NCBI RefSeq assembly: GCF_030012215.1
Contig: NZ_JASCXX010000012.1
Coordinates: 62,001-126,000, forward strand
Source of the DNA: Anaerobaca lacustris
GTDB taxonomy: Bacteria > Planctomycetota > Phycisphaerae > Sedimentisphaerales > Anaerobacaceae
DNA length: 64,000 nt
Direction: 5' to 3'
In this document: positions 52,809 through 62,992 of the stretch, one piece after another
Layout of the letters: each line of letters opens with the position of its first letter
Numbering within the stretch: position 1 is the stretch's first letter
Position numbers and translations under genes: made by a program
Notes under the pieces: generated by a model
The model's database searches: none
What the model was told of the DNA's origin: nothing
What the model saw: the letters and a program-made list of their open reading frames with translations, nothing else

Positions 52809-53918
52809 ATGTGTGCGGAAGGGCGTAGGACGTTGTCAGTTGCGTTTGTTCCCTACTGGGGCGCCGGGAATCCATATCAGGATGCCCTGGCCCGGCACCT
52901 GTCAGTTTGCGGAGTGGATCTCGATACGGCGCATTCCCTGAAGGGTCTGTTTCGGCGTGGCGTTTGTTTGAGCGGTACACTGGATCTCGTCCATCTGCAC
53001 TGGCTTCCGGTGTTTGGTTGGCGGCAATGGCGGTTTCTCCGGTGTCTGGCCTTTGCCGTGCGGCTCGTTCTGCTTCGGATTCACGGTGTTCCGCTGGTCT
53101 GGACCATCCACAATCTTCTGCCGCACGAGTCGTCTCATCCAAGGCTCGATTGGCTCTTGCGCCGAACGGTCGCCGGTCTGTCGAGCGGACTGATCGTCCA
53201 CGGCCGGTCCGCACAGCAGCAGGCCATCGAGACGTGGGGACTGCGGGACGAGAGCCGCTTTGCCGTGATCCCGCATGGCAACTACATGGGCGATTATCCC
53301 AACAGCATTGGTCGCGCCGCCGCCCGTCGGCGACTGGCTCTCGAGGACACGGACCTGGTGTTTCTCTTCCTGGGTGCGGTCCGCCCCTACAAGGGGGTGC
53401 TGGAGCTGATCGAGGCCTTTCGGCAACTTGCGGGCGAGCATACGGTCCTGGTTGTCGCCGGCAAGCCCTTGGACGACGACTTCACTCGGGAAATCCAGAG
53501 GGCTTGTGCCGGCGTGGAGAGCATACGTTTCCATCCGGGTTTCGTGCCGGACGAGGAGATTCAGGTGTATATGAACGCGGCCGATGCCGTCGTCTTGCCC
53601 TACCGGCACCTGCTGTCTTCCGGCGGCGCCCTGCTGGCGATGTCCTTCGGCAAGCCGTGTGTCGGTCCGGCGATGGGGTGTCTGGCCGACGTGCTGGATG
53701 AATCCGGCGCGTTTCTGTACGATCCCGAATCGAAAACGGGCCTGCTGGAGGGCATGCAGCGGGCGATCGACGTCAGGGATACGTTGGCTCAGATGGGCGA
53801 ATACAACCGACAGAAGGCCTCCCAATGGACGTGGGAGAAGGCGGCGTCGGCGACGAGGGCTCTGTACGATCGCTGCCTGTCGGAGGCGGGGTCGGCTCGC
53901 CGCGACACCGTGCGTTGA
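52809..53918 (+). CDS. Glycosyltransferase family 4
   Basis: 369 residues of GT-B fold. N-terminal VAFVPYWGAGNPYQDALARH and DLVHLHWLP; C-terminal donor-site FLFLGAVRPYKGVLELIEAF and the motif VVLPYRHLLSSGGALLAMSF, where GT4 enzymes bind the nucleotide sugar. Retaining transferase adding one sugar to the lipid-linked repeat. GGAGG stands eight bases before the ATG at 52809; the GTG at 52794 is upstream of that site and was rejected. Confidence 0.9.
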   Translation: MCAEGRRTLSVAFVPYWGAGNPYQDALARHLSVCGVDLDTAHSLKGLFRRGVCLSGTLDLVHLHWLPVFGWRQWRFLRCLAFAVRLVLLRIHGVPLVWTIHNLLPHESSHPRLDWLLRRTVAGLSSGLIVHGRSAQQQAIETWGLRDESRFAVIPHGNYMGDYPNSIGRAAARRRLALEDTDLVFLFLGAVRPYKGVLELIEAFRQLAGEHTVLVVAGKPLDDDFTREIQRACAGVESIRFHPGFVPDEEIQVYMNAADAVVLPYRHLLSSGGALLAMSFGKPCVGPAMGCLADVLDESGAFLYDPESKTGLLEGMQRAIDVRDTLAQMGEYNRQKASQWTWEKAASATRALYDRCLSEAGSARRDTVR

Positions 53919-53934
53919 TGGAAGGCGTTATCGT

Positions 53935-54795
53935 ATGACCATCGAACTGGTGTTCATCACCTACCAGCGACTTGAATACACGAAGCTGGCGCTCGCGTCC
54001 GTTCTCGCCGACCCGACGGAGGAATTCTCTCTGACGATTTGGGACAACGCCTCCACGGACGGCACGCCTGCGTATCTCAGAAATGAGGTGAGCGATCCGC
54101 GGATCGCGGACATCGTGCTGAGCAAGGAGAATGTGGGACAGACCGCGGCGGTCAACGAGGTCTGGGGCCGCTCGAAGGCCGACCTGCTCGGCAAACTGGA
54201 CAACGACTGCATCGTCACTCCGGGCTGGACGCGCACGCTGGCTCAGGCCCACCGGGACATCGAGCCGTTGGGCGTGGTCGCGTGCTGGCATTTCTTTTCG
54301 GACGACTTCGATTACGATCGCGCCAGACACAAGATCCAGACGTTTGGTTCGCACCGGATTTTCCGGCACCCGTGGACCTGCGGCACGGGGCTGTTGATCA
54401 AGAAGACGGATTTCCAGGACTTCGGACCGATTCCGGGGCAGGCCACCACGCAGTACTGGTTGCGCATGGCCGCCGCCGGCCGGATCAATGGATTCTACTA
54501 TCCATTGATCTACCAGGAGCACATGGACGACCCGAAGAGCCGCCACTGTCTGATGCACGGCGCCGGGAGTTTCGAGAGGTACAGGGAGGTCACCTTTGGC
54601 CTTTGCGCGGGACGCTATCACGACATGGACAGCAGGATGACGCTGCGTCGCGAGGTGGTGAGAAATCTGCTGGAGGACCCGTTCGCTCCGCAGTACTACC
54701 TGGGTTGGCGTCGCAAGATGCGAAGCCTTCGAGCGCGTGCCTCGCGGCTCCTGTCGTGGCCCCGCGCCAGGCGAACGGGGAGCGGCCGACGATGA
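53935..54795 (+). CDS. Glycosyltransferase family 2
   Basis: 286 residues of GT-A fold: ELVFITYQRLEYTKLALASV, LTIWDNASTDGTPAYL, DLLGKLDNDCIVTPGW (DxD-like DND) and WTCGTGLLIKKTDFQDFG. Inverting transferase. No membrane helix. Start ATG at 53935 with GGAAGG; the open frame extends far upstream as a shadow of the preceding gene. Confidence 0.85.
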   Translation: MTIELVFITYQRLEYTKLALASVLADPTEEFSLTIWDNASTDGTPAYLRNEVSDPRIADIVLSKENVGQTAAVNEVWGRSKADLLGKLDNDCIVTPGWTRTLAQAHRDIEPLGVVACWHFFSDDFDYDRARHKIQTFGSHRIFRHPWTCGTGLLIKKTDFQDFGPIPGQATTQYWLRMAAAGRINGFYYPLIYQEHMDDPKSRHCLMHGAGSFERYREVTFGLCAGRYHDMDSRMTLRREVVRNLLEDPFAPQYYLGWRRKMRSLRARASRLLSWPRARRTGSGRR

Positions 54796-54850
54796 GATCG
54801 CTGCTGCCGTGTATCGAATGTGCACCGGGTGTGGGGAGGGCCGGACACCT

Positions 54851-56191
54851 GTGATTACTCAGCCTGCGATTGCGCTGATCCTCGCATTGGCACTGGTGAC
54901 CCTGCTCGTGCCGAGGAAGTACTTTCTTCTGCCCTACGTTGTGGCGGCATGCTTCGTACCGGCCGACCAGCGCATCATTGTGGCGGACCTGGACTTCACC
55001 GCTCTGCGAATCCTGCTGGTTGTCGGACTGCTGCGCGTTGTGTGCGCCGGGGACGGCAAGCCCCTGAAGTACAATTCGTTCGACAAGCTGGTAATCGCGT
55101 GGGTTGTGGTCGGCGCGATCGTCTACGTCCTGCAATGGGGGACCTTCGCAGCGGTGATCAACCGAAGCGGGGTACTCTTCAATGTGATCGGAACCTACTG
55201 GTTGTTCCGCAAGAGCGTGACGAATCTGGAGGATATCAGCCGGATCGGACGGATGTTGGCGGTCTGTGCGCTGGTTATGGTCGTCCTGGTTGCCATTGAG
55301 TGGACGACGGGGCAGAACCCGTTTGTGGTCATGGGCAGGGTCCGCACCGTGGTGCGCCAGGGCGAGTATCGATGTCAGGCGTCGTTTCCCCACTCGATCA
55401 TGCTGGGATTGTTCTGGGCCACTGCGATTCCGCTGTTCGTGGGTCTCTGGAAGGCCGAAGGCCGTAAGTGGCTCTATATGGCGGCGACGGCAGCCGGGGT
55501 GTTCATCGTGGTCGCAACCCGATCCAGCACGCCTCTGCTGACCTTGCTGATTGTGCTGGGGTTTCTCTTTCTCTTTCGATACCGCCGGTATGGTCGCCAG
55601 GCGGCCTGGTGTGCCGTGGGGATGACGGTGGCTCTGCACATCGTGATGAAGGCCCCCGTCTGGCACCTGATCGCCCGGGTGAACATGATCGGCGGATCGA
55701 CCGGGTGGCACCGGTATCATCTGATCAATGAGGCAATCAACCACCTCTCCGAGTGGGCTGTGCTGGGGACGCGCGGAACCGCCCACTGGGGCTGGGGACT
55801 TCACGACATTACGAACCAGTACATTCTCGAAGGGGTCCGTGGCGGGCTGATCACCCTGGTCCTGTTCGTGGTTCTTCTGGTCCGGGCGGTCGCCAAGGTC
55901 GGAGCGGCTTCACTTCGTCGGATCTCCCCGGGGCATCAGTGGCTTCTGTGGGCGATCTGTGTTTCGATCCTCGGCCACTGCGTGTCGTTTTTCGGCGTCT
56001 CGTATTTCGGACAGATCATCCTGCTGCTGTACATGACCTTCGCCATCGTTGGCTGGGTCTTCTCCGATCCGAAAGCCTTGCGTATCGAAGAGGCCTTGAT
56101 CGCTTACCACCGTGAACATGGAAAAGACTCTGGACAGCTCGATCGTCATCGTCAGTTGGAACACACGGGACATCCTGCGCGATTGCCTTAG
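54851..56191 (+). CDS. O-antigen polymerase/ligase-like membrane protein
   Basis: 446 residues with about 10-12 transmembrane helices, e.g. [17 protein letters not shown] and [21 protein letters not shown] large loop with [16 protein letters not shown] and [16 protein letters not shown] matches the Wzy/WaaL family, which joins repeat units or transfers the polymer. Start uncertain: GTG at 54851 (GAGGG ahead) or ATG at 54818. The last 25 codons overlap the next gene by 74 bases. Confidence 0.75.
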   Translation: MITQPAIALILALALVTLLVPRKYFLLPYVVAACFVPADQRIIVADLDFTALRILLVVGLLRVVCAGDGKPLKYNSFDKLVIAWVVVGAIVYVLQWGTFAAVINRSGVLFNVIGTYWLFRKSVTNLEDISRIGRMLAVCALVMVVLVAIEWTTGQNPFVVMGRVRTVVRQGEYRCQASFPHSIMLGLFWATAIPLFVGLWKAEGRKWLYMAATAAGVFIVVATRSSTPLLTLLIVLGFLFLFRYRRYGRQAAWCAVGMTVALHIVMKAPVWHLIARVNMIGGSTGWHRYHLINEAINHLSEWAVLGTRGTAHWGWGLHDITNQYILEGVRGGLITLVLFVVLLVRAVAKVGAASLRRISPGHQWLLWAICVSILGHCVSFFGVSYFGQIILLLYMTFAIVGWVFSDPKALRIEEALIAYHREHGKDSGQLDRHRQLEHTGHPARLP

Positions 56192-57059
56192 GTCCATCGA
56201 CGAGAACGCCGGTTCGGTTCGCCGCGAGATCATCGTCGTGGACAACGCCTCGGCCGACGGCTCCGTCGCAATGGTTCGGCAGGAGTTTCCGCACGTCCGG
56301 CTGATGGAGAACGCGGAGAATCGCGGCTTTGCGGCGGCCAACAATCAGGGAATCGCCGTGGCCCGAGGACGCTATGTTCTGCTGCTCAACAGCGACACGA
56401 TCGTGCTGGATGGGGCGATCGCCGGGACGGTGGCCTTTGCCGACGCGCATCGGGACGCCGCCGTCGTGGGCTGCCGCGTCCTGAACGCCGATCGCACGCT
56501 CCAGCCGACGTGCTTCATGTTCCCGTCCGTGCTCAACATGCTGCTGTCGAGCACCTATCTGTATAAGCTGTGGCCGCAGAGCAGGCTCCTTGGGCGGGAA
56601 AGGATGACGTGGTGGCGGCGGGATGACGTGCGCGAGGTCGATGTCGTGACCGGCTGCTTTATGCTGGTCAGGAGTGAAGCCATCGGGCAGGTCGGTGTCA
56701 TGGACGAACGATTCTTCATGTACGGTGAGGAAACGGACTGGTGCTATCGGTTCAAGAGGGCCGGCTGGAAGGTCTTGTTCACTCCGGCGGCCGAGATCAT
56801 CCACCTGGGGGGGCAAAGCAGCCGGCGCGTGCCCGTCGAGATGACGGTTCAACTGCGGCTCAGTATTCTGCGCTTCATACGAAAACATCACGGCCGGGCC
56901 TACCACAAACTGGCCTGCCTGCTGGTGGTGGTGTTCTTTGTCGTCCGTCTGCCCGTGTGGCTGGCCGTGTACGCAGTGAGCCGCGGCCGCCGAGAGCGGG
57001 CGGGTGCGAAACTGAGGGCGTATCTGGCCGGCACCCGAAGGGTCGTGTTCTCGAGTTGA
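56118..57059 (+). CDS. Glycosyltransferase family 2, rhamnosyltransferase-like
   Basis: 313 residues. [52 protein letters not shown] and [20 protein letters not shown] with [16 protein letters not shown] define the WbbL-type GT2 group, many of which transfer rhamnose; this fits rfbC upstream. A C-terminal membrane helix (about 267-288) anchors it. ATG at 56118 chosen; GTG at 56112 is possible. No ribosome site, so it is probably coupled to the polymerase gene. Confidence 0.85.
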   Translation: MEKTLDSSIVIVSWNTRDILRDCLRSIDENAGSVRREIIVVDNASADGSVAMVRQEFPHVRLMENAENRGFAAANNQGIAVARGRYVLLLNSDTIVLDGAIAGTVAFADAHRDAAVVGCRVLNADRTLQPTCFMFPSVLNMLLSSTYLYKLWPQSRLLGRERMTWWRRDDVREVDVVTGCFMLVRSEAIGQVGVMDERFFMYGEETDWCYRFKRAGWKVLFTPAAEIIHLGGQSSRRVPVEMTVQLRLSILRFIRKHHGRAYHKLACLLVVVFFVVRLPVWLAVYAVSRGRRERAGAKLRAYLAGTRRVVFSS

Positions 57060-57203
57060 GCGGGTCTGTCACGACCCCCCGATGGTGACAGCGAGGATCG
57101 CCGCGGTAGGCGGTACCCGGACGATTCGCTTTGCGCGGTTGATATGGCAGACCTTCGGATGGGCCGGAGGTGCTGCCGCCCAATACCATTTGAAGGAGGT
57201 TTC

Positions 57204-58154
57204 ATGCAAGAGATTGGTTTCCCTTCCACGAGAAAAGAGAACGAAAACCGCGTTGCGCTGCTGCCGGAGGACATCTCGCGGGTGCAGCACCCTGATCTGC
57301 TTGTCATTGAAGAGGACTATGGGAAGAAGCACGGCTACACCGATGAGGCCTATCGCCAGGCCGGCGCCCGCGTAGCGTCTCGCGACGTCGTGTGTGGCTG
57401 TCCTGTCATCTGCTGTGCCAAGCCCGAGATCGACGATCCCTATTTTCGAGAAGGCACCACCTTGTTTGGCTTCATTCACGCGGTCCAGGGGCCCCAGATC
57501 ACGGATGCGTTGCTGGCCAACCGGATGACCGCCATCGCCTGGGACGACATGTTCTCTCAGGGCCGACACGTCTTCTGGCGCAACAACGAGATCTCCGGTG
57601 AGGCCGCCGTCGCGCATGCCTTGCTGCAGTGGGGACGGTTGCCGTATGAGTGCGGTATTGCCGTGATCGGACGAGGCAATGTTGCCCGCGGTGCGATGTA
57701 TGCCCTTGGACGCTACGGAGCTACGATGGTTGTCTATGACCGCAAGACGAGCCATCTCCTGCGGCAGGAGATCGGTCGGTATGACCTGATCGTCAACGGG
57801 GTCCTGTGGGACGTGTTTCGGACGGACCACCTTGTGTATGACGAGGATCTGGAGAAGATGAAGCCGGGTTCGATGATCGTGGACATCAGTTGCGACGCCG
57901 GCATGGGTATCGAGAGCAGCCGGCCCACGACGATCGGCGATCCGGTCTATTGGCACAAGGGCGTTCTGCATTATGTCGTGGATCACACACCGACCCTGTT
58001 CTTCCGGACGGCTTCCAGGTCAATCAGCAACGAAGTGTCGCGTTTCCTGGATCCGCTCATCAAAGGGGAGACGGAGGAAACGCTCGAACACGCCACGGCG
58101 ATTCGGCGCGGCGTCATTGTGGACGAGCGAATCCGGCGCTTTCAGAAGCGGTAG
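57204..58154 (+). CDS. N5-(carboxyethyl)ornithine synthase-like opine dehydrogenase
   Basis: 316 residues of the alanine dehydrogenase/PNT fold. N-terminal EIGFPSTRKENENRVALLPE, a substrate-binding FGFIHAVQGPQ, and the NAD(P) site GIAVIGRGNVARGA (G156, G158, G163), then PGSMIVDISCDAGMGIESS. This pattern matches N5-(1-carboxyethyl)ornithine synthase, which reductively joins pyruvate to the side-chain amine of ornithine or lysine, and not alanine dehydrogenase. AAGGAGG precedes the ATG. Its place inside an EPS locus, before an adenylating enzyme and an ATP-grasp, suggests the product decorates the polymer. Confidence 0.75.
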   Translation: MQEIGFPSTRKENENRVALLPEDISRVQHPDLLVIEEDYGKKHGYTDEAYRQAGARVASRDVVCGCPVICCAKPEIDDPYFREGTTLFGFIHAVQGPQITDALLANRMTAIAWDDMFSQGRHVFWRNNEISGEAAVAHALLQWGRLPYECGIAVIGRGNVARGAMYALGRYGATMVVYDRKTSHLLRQEIGRYDLIVNGVLWDVFRTDHLVYDEDLEKMKPGSMIVDISCDAGMGIESSRPTTIGDPVYWHKGVLHYVVDHTPTLFFRTASRSISNEVSRFLDPLIKGETEETLEHATAIRRGVIVDERIRRFQKR

Positions 58155-58198
58155 AGAGCGACGGACGCATCGACCGGGTTCACGGTGGAGATGACCTC

Positions 58199-59560
58199 AT
58201 GAGGATGATCGATCTGAAGGCGACCTTGAAAGGAGCGAAGACGTGGCTGATCAAGCGTCGCATGGGGGCCTTCCGCCGGCTCTATCGGGAGATCACACAG
58301 ACCCAGTGGTATTCCAAGGAACAGTTGGAGGCGTTCCAACTGGCACGGCTCCAGCGTCTGGTCAGACATGTATGGGAGACTGTCCCATACTACCGCCGGC
58401 TCATGGAGGAACGGGGGATTCGCCCTGACGACATTCGGCAGTTGGATGACATCCAACGGTTTCCCATCATGTCGAAAGAGGACCTCAAGACGGCGGGCAA
58501 CGACATTGTCTCAACCCGTTACCGAGGCGCGCTTCTCAACACCGCTCATACCGGCGGCACGACGGGGTTGCCTTTGCCGGTCCGGCGCGACATCTGGTCC
58601 ATCGCGAGGGAGCATGCGTTTGTGCGTCGCCAATTCGACTGGGCCGACTTGAAGACGTCCGATCGTTGCGCCTACCTGGAAGGGCGGACCGTCGCGTCGC
58701 CGGGACAGAGGCCGACGAGCTTGCACTACTATGATGCGGTGATGCGGGAACTGACCCTCTCGACGTTTCACTTGACGCCCGAGGTTGTGCCTCACTATGC
58801 AGACCTGCTGCAAACCCACAAAATCAGGGCCCTGATTGCCTATCCGTCGGCGGCCTTCGTGCTGGCCAAGGGTTGCCTGGAGCGGGGGATTCGTGTCGGA
58901 CTGCACCGTGTCCTGACCACCTCGGAGACCCTCGATGAGGTGAAGCGCAAGACGATTGCCGAGGCGTTCGAGTGTCCGGTCTTCGATTTCTACGGAAGCG
59001 CCGAGCGGGTCTGTTACATCCACATGTGCGAGCGCGGCTCCTATCACGTGATTCCGGAATATGGGATCACGGAGTTGATCCCGGCGGCTTCGCCCAACGA
59101 GGACTGCTGCCAGGTGGTGGCCACGGGCTTCTGGAATCTGGCGATGCCCCTGATCCGCTACAATCTGCGCGATCTGGTCAAGGTCTCGCAGCGTACGTGC
59201 CGTTGCGGTCGGGTGTTCCCCGTGGTCGACAAGATCATGGGGCGCGATGGGAACGTGATCGTCACTCCGTCCGGATTGCAGTTGGGGGCCTCGGCAATTG
59301 AATGTATCCTCGCACGCATCCTGTATGCCATGTACGACATGCCCGTTGTCGCCGGACGGGTCGTTCAGGATGCCTCGGACGCGTTGACGCTGGAATATGT
59401 GCCGGATGCCGAATTCACCGAGGAACACGCCGGCCGGCTTGCACGGGTGATGGCCGAGCAGACGCCTCCCGGCATGCACGCCGAGTTGCGTGCGAAGAAG
59501 GAGTTGGACCGCACGGTTCGCGGCAAGTTCGTGTCGTTCGTGATGGCGAACCACCATTGA
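58199..59560 (+). CDS. PaaK/CapK-like adenylate-forming enzyme
   Basis: 453 residues. The AMP-binding P-loop is TAHTGGTTGLPLPV (about 115-128), followed by VFDFYGSAERVCYIHMCERG and PLIRYNLRDLV, as in phenylacetate-CoA ligase relatives found in capsule clusters (CapK). It would activate a carboxylic acid as an acyl-adenylate for transfer to CoA or directly to an amine. GGAG is eight bases before the ATG at 58199. Lies 44 bases after the dehydrogenase gene. Confidence 0.85.
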   Translation: MRMIDLKATLKGAKTWLIKRRMGAFRRLYREITQTQWYSKEQLEAFQLARLQRLVRHVWETVPYYRRLMEERGIRPDDIRQLDDIQRFPIMSKEDLKTAGNDIVSTRYRGALLNTAHTGGTTGLPLPVRRDIWSIAREHAFVRRQFDWADLKTSDRCAYLEGRTVASPGQRPTSLHYYDAVMRELTLSTFHLTPEVVPHYADLLQTHKIRALIAYPSAAFVLAKGCLERGIRVGLHRVLTTSETLDEVKRKTIAEAFECPVFDFYGSAERVCYIHMCERGSYHVIPEYGITELIPAASPNEDCCQVVATGFWNLAMPLIRYNLRDLVKVSQRTCRCGRVFPVVDKIMGRDGNVIVTPSGLQLGASAIECILARILYAMYDMPVVAGRVVQDASDALTLEYVPDAEFTEEHAGRLARVMAEQTPPGMHAELRAKKELDRTVRGKFVSFVMANHH

Positions 59561-59603
59561 CAATCCCGTGTGATTCTTCATCTGTGGCAAAGGAAGGCCA
59601 TCC

Positions 59604-60698
59604 ATGTTTTCGTATCTCCGAAGGATAAAGACCGCCTTTGCGTACATCCGCAGTCAACTCAAAGACCCCGATGCGCTCACCTACTTCCCGGAGGCGCCGC
59701 GGAAAGCCGGATGGCAGATCCGCCTCGATTTTCTGAGATGGATGGTCAGGCATAGAGAGATGAATCACTTCTACTATGTGTATGGCCTGGATCGCAAAGG
59801 GGCCCGTCAGAGGGAGTATCTCGCCAATCGTGAGTTCTTCACGTTCCGCAATTCCCTCAATGCGCCGATGGACGCCGCCGCTCAGACCGGCAATCACCTG
59901 CTCGTTCTCAGAGACAAATTCCTCTTCGGCCAGTATCTGACGTCCCTGGGGTTCCCCACGCCCAGGACCATCGCCCTTTGCGATGACGGCATGGTCTACT
60001 GGATGGACACGCACCGGTGGGATTCTCTGGAGAGCGTGTGCGGGTCGGGTCGGGAGATCGACGGCTTCCTGAAAGGACTGTATGGGGAATGTGGGGAGGC
60101 GGTCTCGCGCATCCAGGTCCGTCAGGGAAGGCTCCTCCTGAACGGTCGCGAGGCGGGCGTGGAGGAGTTGAGGGAATCCATGAAGGGCCAGTACATCATC
60201 CAGGAACGGATCGCGCAACATGCGACGCTTGCGCGGCTGCATCCCCATTCGGTCAATACGATCCGTCTGATCACGATCCGTACGAGACAAACGACGCTCC
60301 CGTTTTCCGCTGGTTTGCGCATGGGTACGAGGGGAAACCACCGCGACAACTGGGCGACCGGTGGACTCTTCGCCTGCGTTGACCTCGCCTCGGGCAGGCT
60401 TGGCGAGGAGGCCTTCTACAAACCCGGGTTTGGCGGACGCGCCAGGAAGCACCCGGACTCGGGGGTGATCTTTGCCGATGTGACAGTGCCGCACTTCCGA
60501 GAGGCTGTGGATCTGGCCGTCTCTCTGCACCCTTTGTTCCACGGGGTCGCTTCGATCGGATGGGACATCGCCATTGCGGACGAAGGGCCCGTGTTCATCG
60601 AAGGGAACGACAACTGGGAGATCTCTCTCCATCAGGCGCATGAGGGAGGCCTCCGGGAAGCGTTTCACCGGTGTGTGATGGGGTACGACAGCGTTTGA
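59604..60698 (+). CDS. Sugar-transfer-associated ATP-grasp protein
   Basis: 364 residues. NHFYYVYGLDRKGARQREYL, LRDKFLFGQYLTSLGFPTPR, YIIQERIAQHATLARLHPHS, SVNTIRLITIR and SIGWDIAIADEGPVFIEGND match the ATPgrasp_ST family, found with glycosyltransferases in surface-polysaccharide loci. It probably forms an amide or similar bond between an amino acid and a sugar acid. AGGAAGG precedes the ATG. Confidence 0.85.
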   Translation: MFSYLRRIKTAFAYIRSQLKDPDALTYFPEAPRKAGWQIRLDFLRWMVRHREMNHFYYVYGLDRKGARQREYLANREFFTFRNSLNAPMDAAAQTGNHLLVLRDKFLFGQYLTSLGFPTPRTIALCDDGMVYWMDTHRWDSLESVCGSGREIDGFLKGLYGECGEAVSRIQVRQGRLLLNGREAGVEELRESMKGQYIIQERIAQHATLARLHPHSVNTIRLITIRTRQTTLPFSAGLRMGTRGNHRDNWATGGLFACVDLASGRLGEEAFYKPGFGGRARKHPDSGVIFADVTVPHFREAVDLAVSLHPLFHGVASIGWDIAIADEGPVFIEGNDNWEISLHQAHEGGLREAFHRCVMGYDSV

Positions 60699-60712
60699 GG
60701 ATGGGGCTCACC

Positions 60713-61903
60713 ATGCTTTGCGGGCACAACATCATCTGCTTTGCCCCCAACGACTGGTGGGGAATGAACCCCAGTTGTACGACGCACATTATGCGCGGAT
60801 TGGCCGAGCGGAATCGCGTGTTGTGGATCAATCCGTTCAGTTCGGACCTGTCGGCAGGAGGACGAGGCGGAAGCCGACGGGGATTGGGGGTGCGCATCCG
60901 GCGAAAACTGGGAAGCCTTGCAAGGTATCTGAGGCGGCCGCACGATCGCATCCATGTGTTCAGCCCCTTGTTCGTGCCGATTCAGGGCCGGCGGGCGATT
61001 GACGTTTTGAACAATGTCTTCCTGCGGCTTCAAATCAAGGTCGTGTGCACGTGTCTGGGGTTCCGCAAGCCGATCGTCTGGTACGAGAACGTTCGCGCCG
61101 CCGATCTGATGGACGGGTTCTCGCCCCTCACCACGGTCTATCACGTCTCCGACCTGTTTGCGGTGGATTCCTACACGTCTTCGAGCCAGAGACAGAAAGA
61201 GCGTGAGGCCGCCGTTTCGGCCAACAGCCGATTGCTGATCTGCGTATCACGAGAACTGTACGAGCAGAAGAAGCGCGAACATCAGAACGTTCACTACGTC
61301 CCACATGGCGTGGATTTCGACCTCTTTCGCAACGCGGCCGAAGACCCTCGTGTTCCCGCAGAGATCGCCGGCATTCCCAGGCCGATTGTCGGCTACTATG
61401 GCACCATGACGGGTCACAACGATATCGAGATGATGGACTACTGTGCCGAGAATCTGCCGCACGTATCTTTCGTTTTCGCCGGCCAGATCACGGCCGGCGA
61501 CTACACGCGTCTGGGAGCCCGCAAGAACGTGTTCCTGATCGGGCGTGTGCCCTACGAACGGATCCCTCATCTGTGCGCAAGCTTCGATGTGTGCATGTTG
61601 CAGTGGAGGATGAGCGAGTGGATTCGCAAGTGCAATCCGCTCAAGATGCTGGAATACATGGCCTCCGGGCGTCCGATCGTCTCCGTGCAGATTGCGGAGG
61701 CAATGCGGTATTCGGACGTCATCAGCATCGCGGACGACAAAGAGACGTTCTGCAAGGCGATTGAATGGGAACTCAAAAACGATACGGCCGAACGGCGAGA
61801 GAAGAGGATTGAGATCGCGTCTCAACACAGTTGGGCAAAGCATGTGGACCATGTGTCATCGCTCATTCAGGAGACCATCCACGATGAACGGTCTGTGCCA
61901 TGA
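60713..61903 (+). CDS. Glycosyltransferase family 4-like
   Basis: 396 residues of GT-B fold. NIICFAPNDWWGMNPSCTTH at the N-terminus, ANSRLLICVSRELYEQKKRE, the C-terminal GYYGTMTGHNDIEMMDYCAE and NPLKMLEYMASGRPIVSVQI. This TuaH-like subgroup often reads FAPNDW near its start. ATG at 60713 preferred, ATG at 60701 possible. Ends with a 4-base ATGA overlap with capA. Confidence 0.85.
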   Translation: MLCGHNIICFAPNDWWGMNPSCTTHIMRGLAERNRVLWINPFSSDLSAGGRGGSRRGLGVRIRRKLGSLARYLRRPHDRIHVFSPLFVPIQGRRAIDVLNNVFLRLQIKVVCTCLGFRKPIVWYENVRAADLMDGFSPLTTVYHVSDLFAVDSYTSSSQRQKEREAAVSANSRLLICVSRELYEQKKREHQNVHYVPHGVDFDLFRNAAEDPRVPAEIAGIPRPIVGYYGTMTGHNDIEMMDYCAENLPHVSFVFAGQITAGDYTRLGARKNVFLIGRVPYERIPHLCASFDVCMLQWRMSEWIRKCNPLKMLEYMASGRPIVSVQIAEAMRYSDVISIADDKETFCKAIEWELKNDTAERREKRIEIASQHSWAKHVDHVSSLIQETIHDERSVP

Positions 61904-62991
61904 GTGAAGTGAGGATCGCCTGCGTCGGCGACATCATGTGCGGAGAGTGGTTCTCCAAGGTGGGGTGGGGAGTCTCCACCGCCTTGAAGAAACACGGTCG
62001 CGCGTTCCTCGCGCAGGACGTGGCCGATGTGCTCCGATCCCACGATCTGGTTCTTGGAAACATCGAATGTGTTCTGTCGGAGGTGGGGCGCCGGGAGAAT
62101 TCCTTGCGGTCTCTGCACATGCGAGGCCGTTCGGAGTCGGCGCGATTGCTGGCGGATTGGGGGATCACGCTGGGGCACGTTGCCAACAATCATATCCTGG
62201 AGCATGGGGTGGAGGCGGCCCGCGACACGGTTCGTCATCTGGAAGCCGCCGGCATCCGTGCGGTCGGAGCCGGGCGGGACAATCAGTTTGACAAGACCCT
62301 CACCGCCGTGCCGATCGAAACGGGACCGTCCGTTCTCTCCGTGATCGGCGTGTGTTTCCACCCGGGCGAGTACGCTCATTGTCCGGGCACGCTCGAACAG
62401 TTGACGGAGACGGTCCGACAGGAGAAGGAGAAAGGACGCGTGGTCCTGGTCTCCGTGCATTGGGGCGATGAACTCATCGACCGCCCGAGTCTCTGGCAGC
62501 GATGGGCGGCGAGGCAGCTCGTGCAAGCGGGCGCCAAGATGGTCATTGGCCATCATGCGCACGTTTTTCAAGGCGTCGAGACCATCGACGATTCACTTGT
62601 CGCTTATAGCACGGGCAACTTCATATTCGACTGTTGTTCCCGCCATCTGTTGTGGACGGCTATCCTGAGCATTACGCTGCAGGAGGGAGTCATCACCGGG
62701 TGGGAGACGATTCCCGTTACGATCGAGTCCGACTACCGGCCGATGTTGGCGACGGGATCGAAGAAGGCATTCATTCATGAGGAAATCGCCAGGCGATGTA
62801 CGCTGATGGGGTTGCACACCGACGACACCGAAGACTATGAACGTGCCTATCGGTCTGAGGTGGAATCCCTTGAAATGGCGGATCGGAAATGCATATGGGC
62901 CTACATCTTCAAGAACTGGTTCCGCTATCGCCCGGTTCTCTGGCCTCAACTGATTCTGAGACCCATCCTGCGACGGCTTGGAAGGTGGTAG
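61900..62991 (+). CDS. capA: CapA-family (PGA_cap) metallophosphoesterase-like protein
   Basis: 363 residues. IACVGDIMCGEWFSK (D11), LVLGNIECVLSE, LGHVANNHILEHG, VSVHWGDELID and VIGHHAHVFQGVE are the five metal-binding motifs of the calcineurin-like CapA family, involved in capsule or poly-gamma-glutamate export. No signal peptide, unlike Bacillus CapA. Its presence beside amino-acid-joining enzymes fits a peptide- or amino-acid-modified polymer. Confidence 0.85.
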   Translation: MSEVRIACVGDIMCGEWFSKVGWGVSTALKKHGRAFLAQDVADVLRSHDLVLGNIECVLSEVGRRENSLRSLHMRGRSESARLLADWGITLGHVANNHILEHGVEAARDTVRHLEAAGIRAVGAGRDNQFDKTLTAVPIETGPSVLSVIGVCFHPGEYAHCPGTLEQLTETVRQEKEKGRVVLVSVHWGDELIDRPSLWQRWAARQLVQAGAKMVIGHHAHVFQGVETIDDSLVAYSTGNFIFDCCSRHLLWTAILSITLQEGVITGWETIPVTIESDYRPMLATGSKKAFIHEEIARRCTLMGLHTDDTEDYERAYRSEVESLEMADRKCIWAYIFKNWFRYRPVLWPQLILRPILRRLGRW

Positions 62992-62992
62992 A

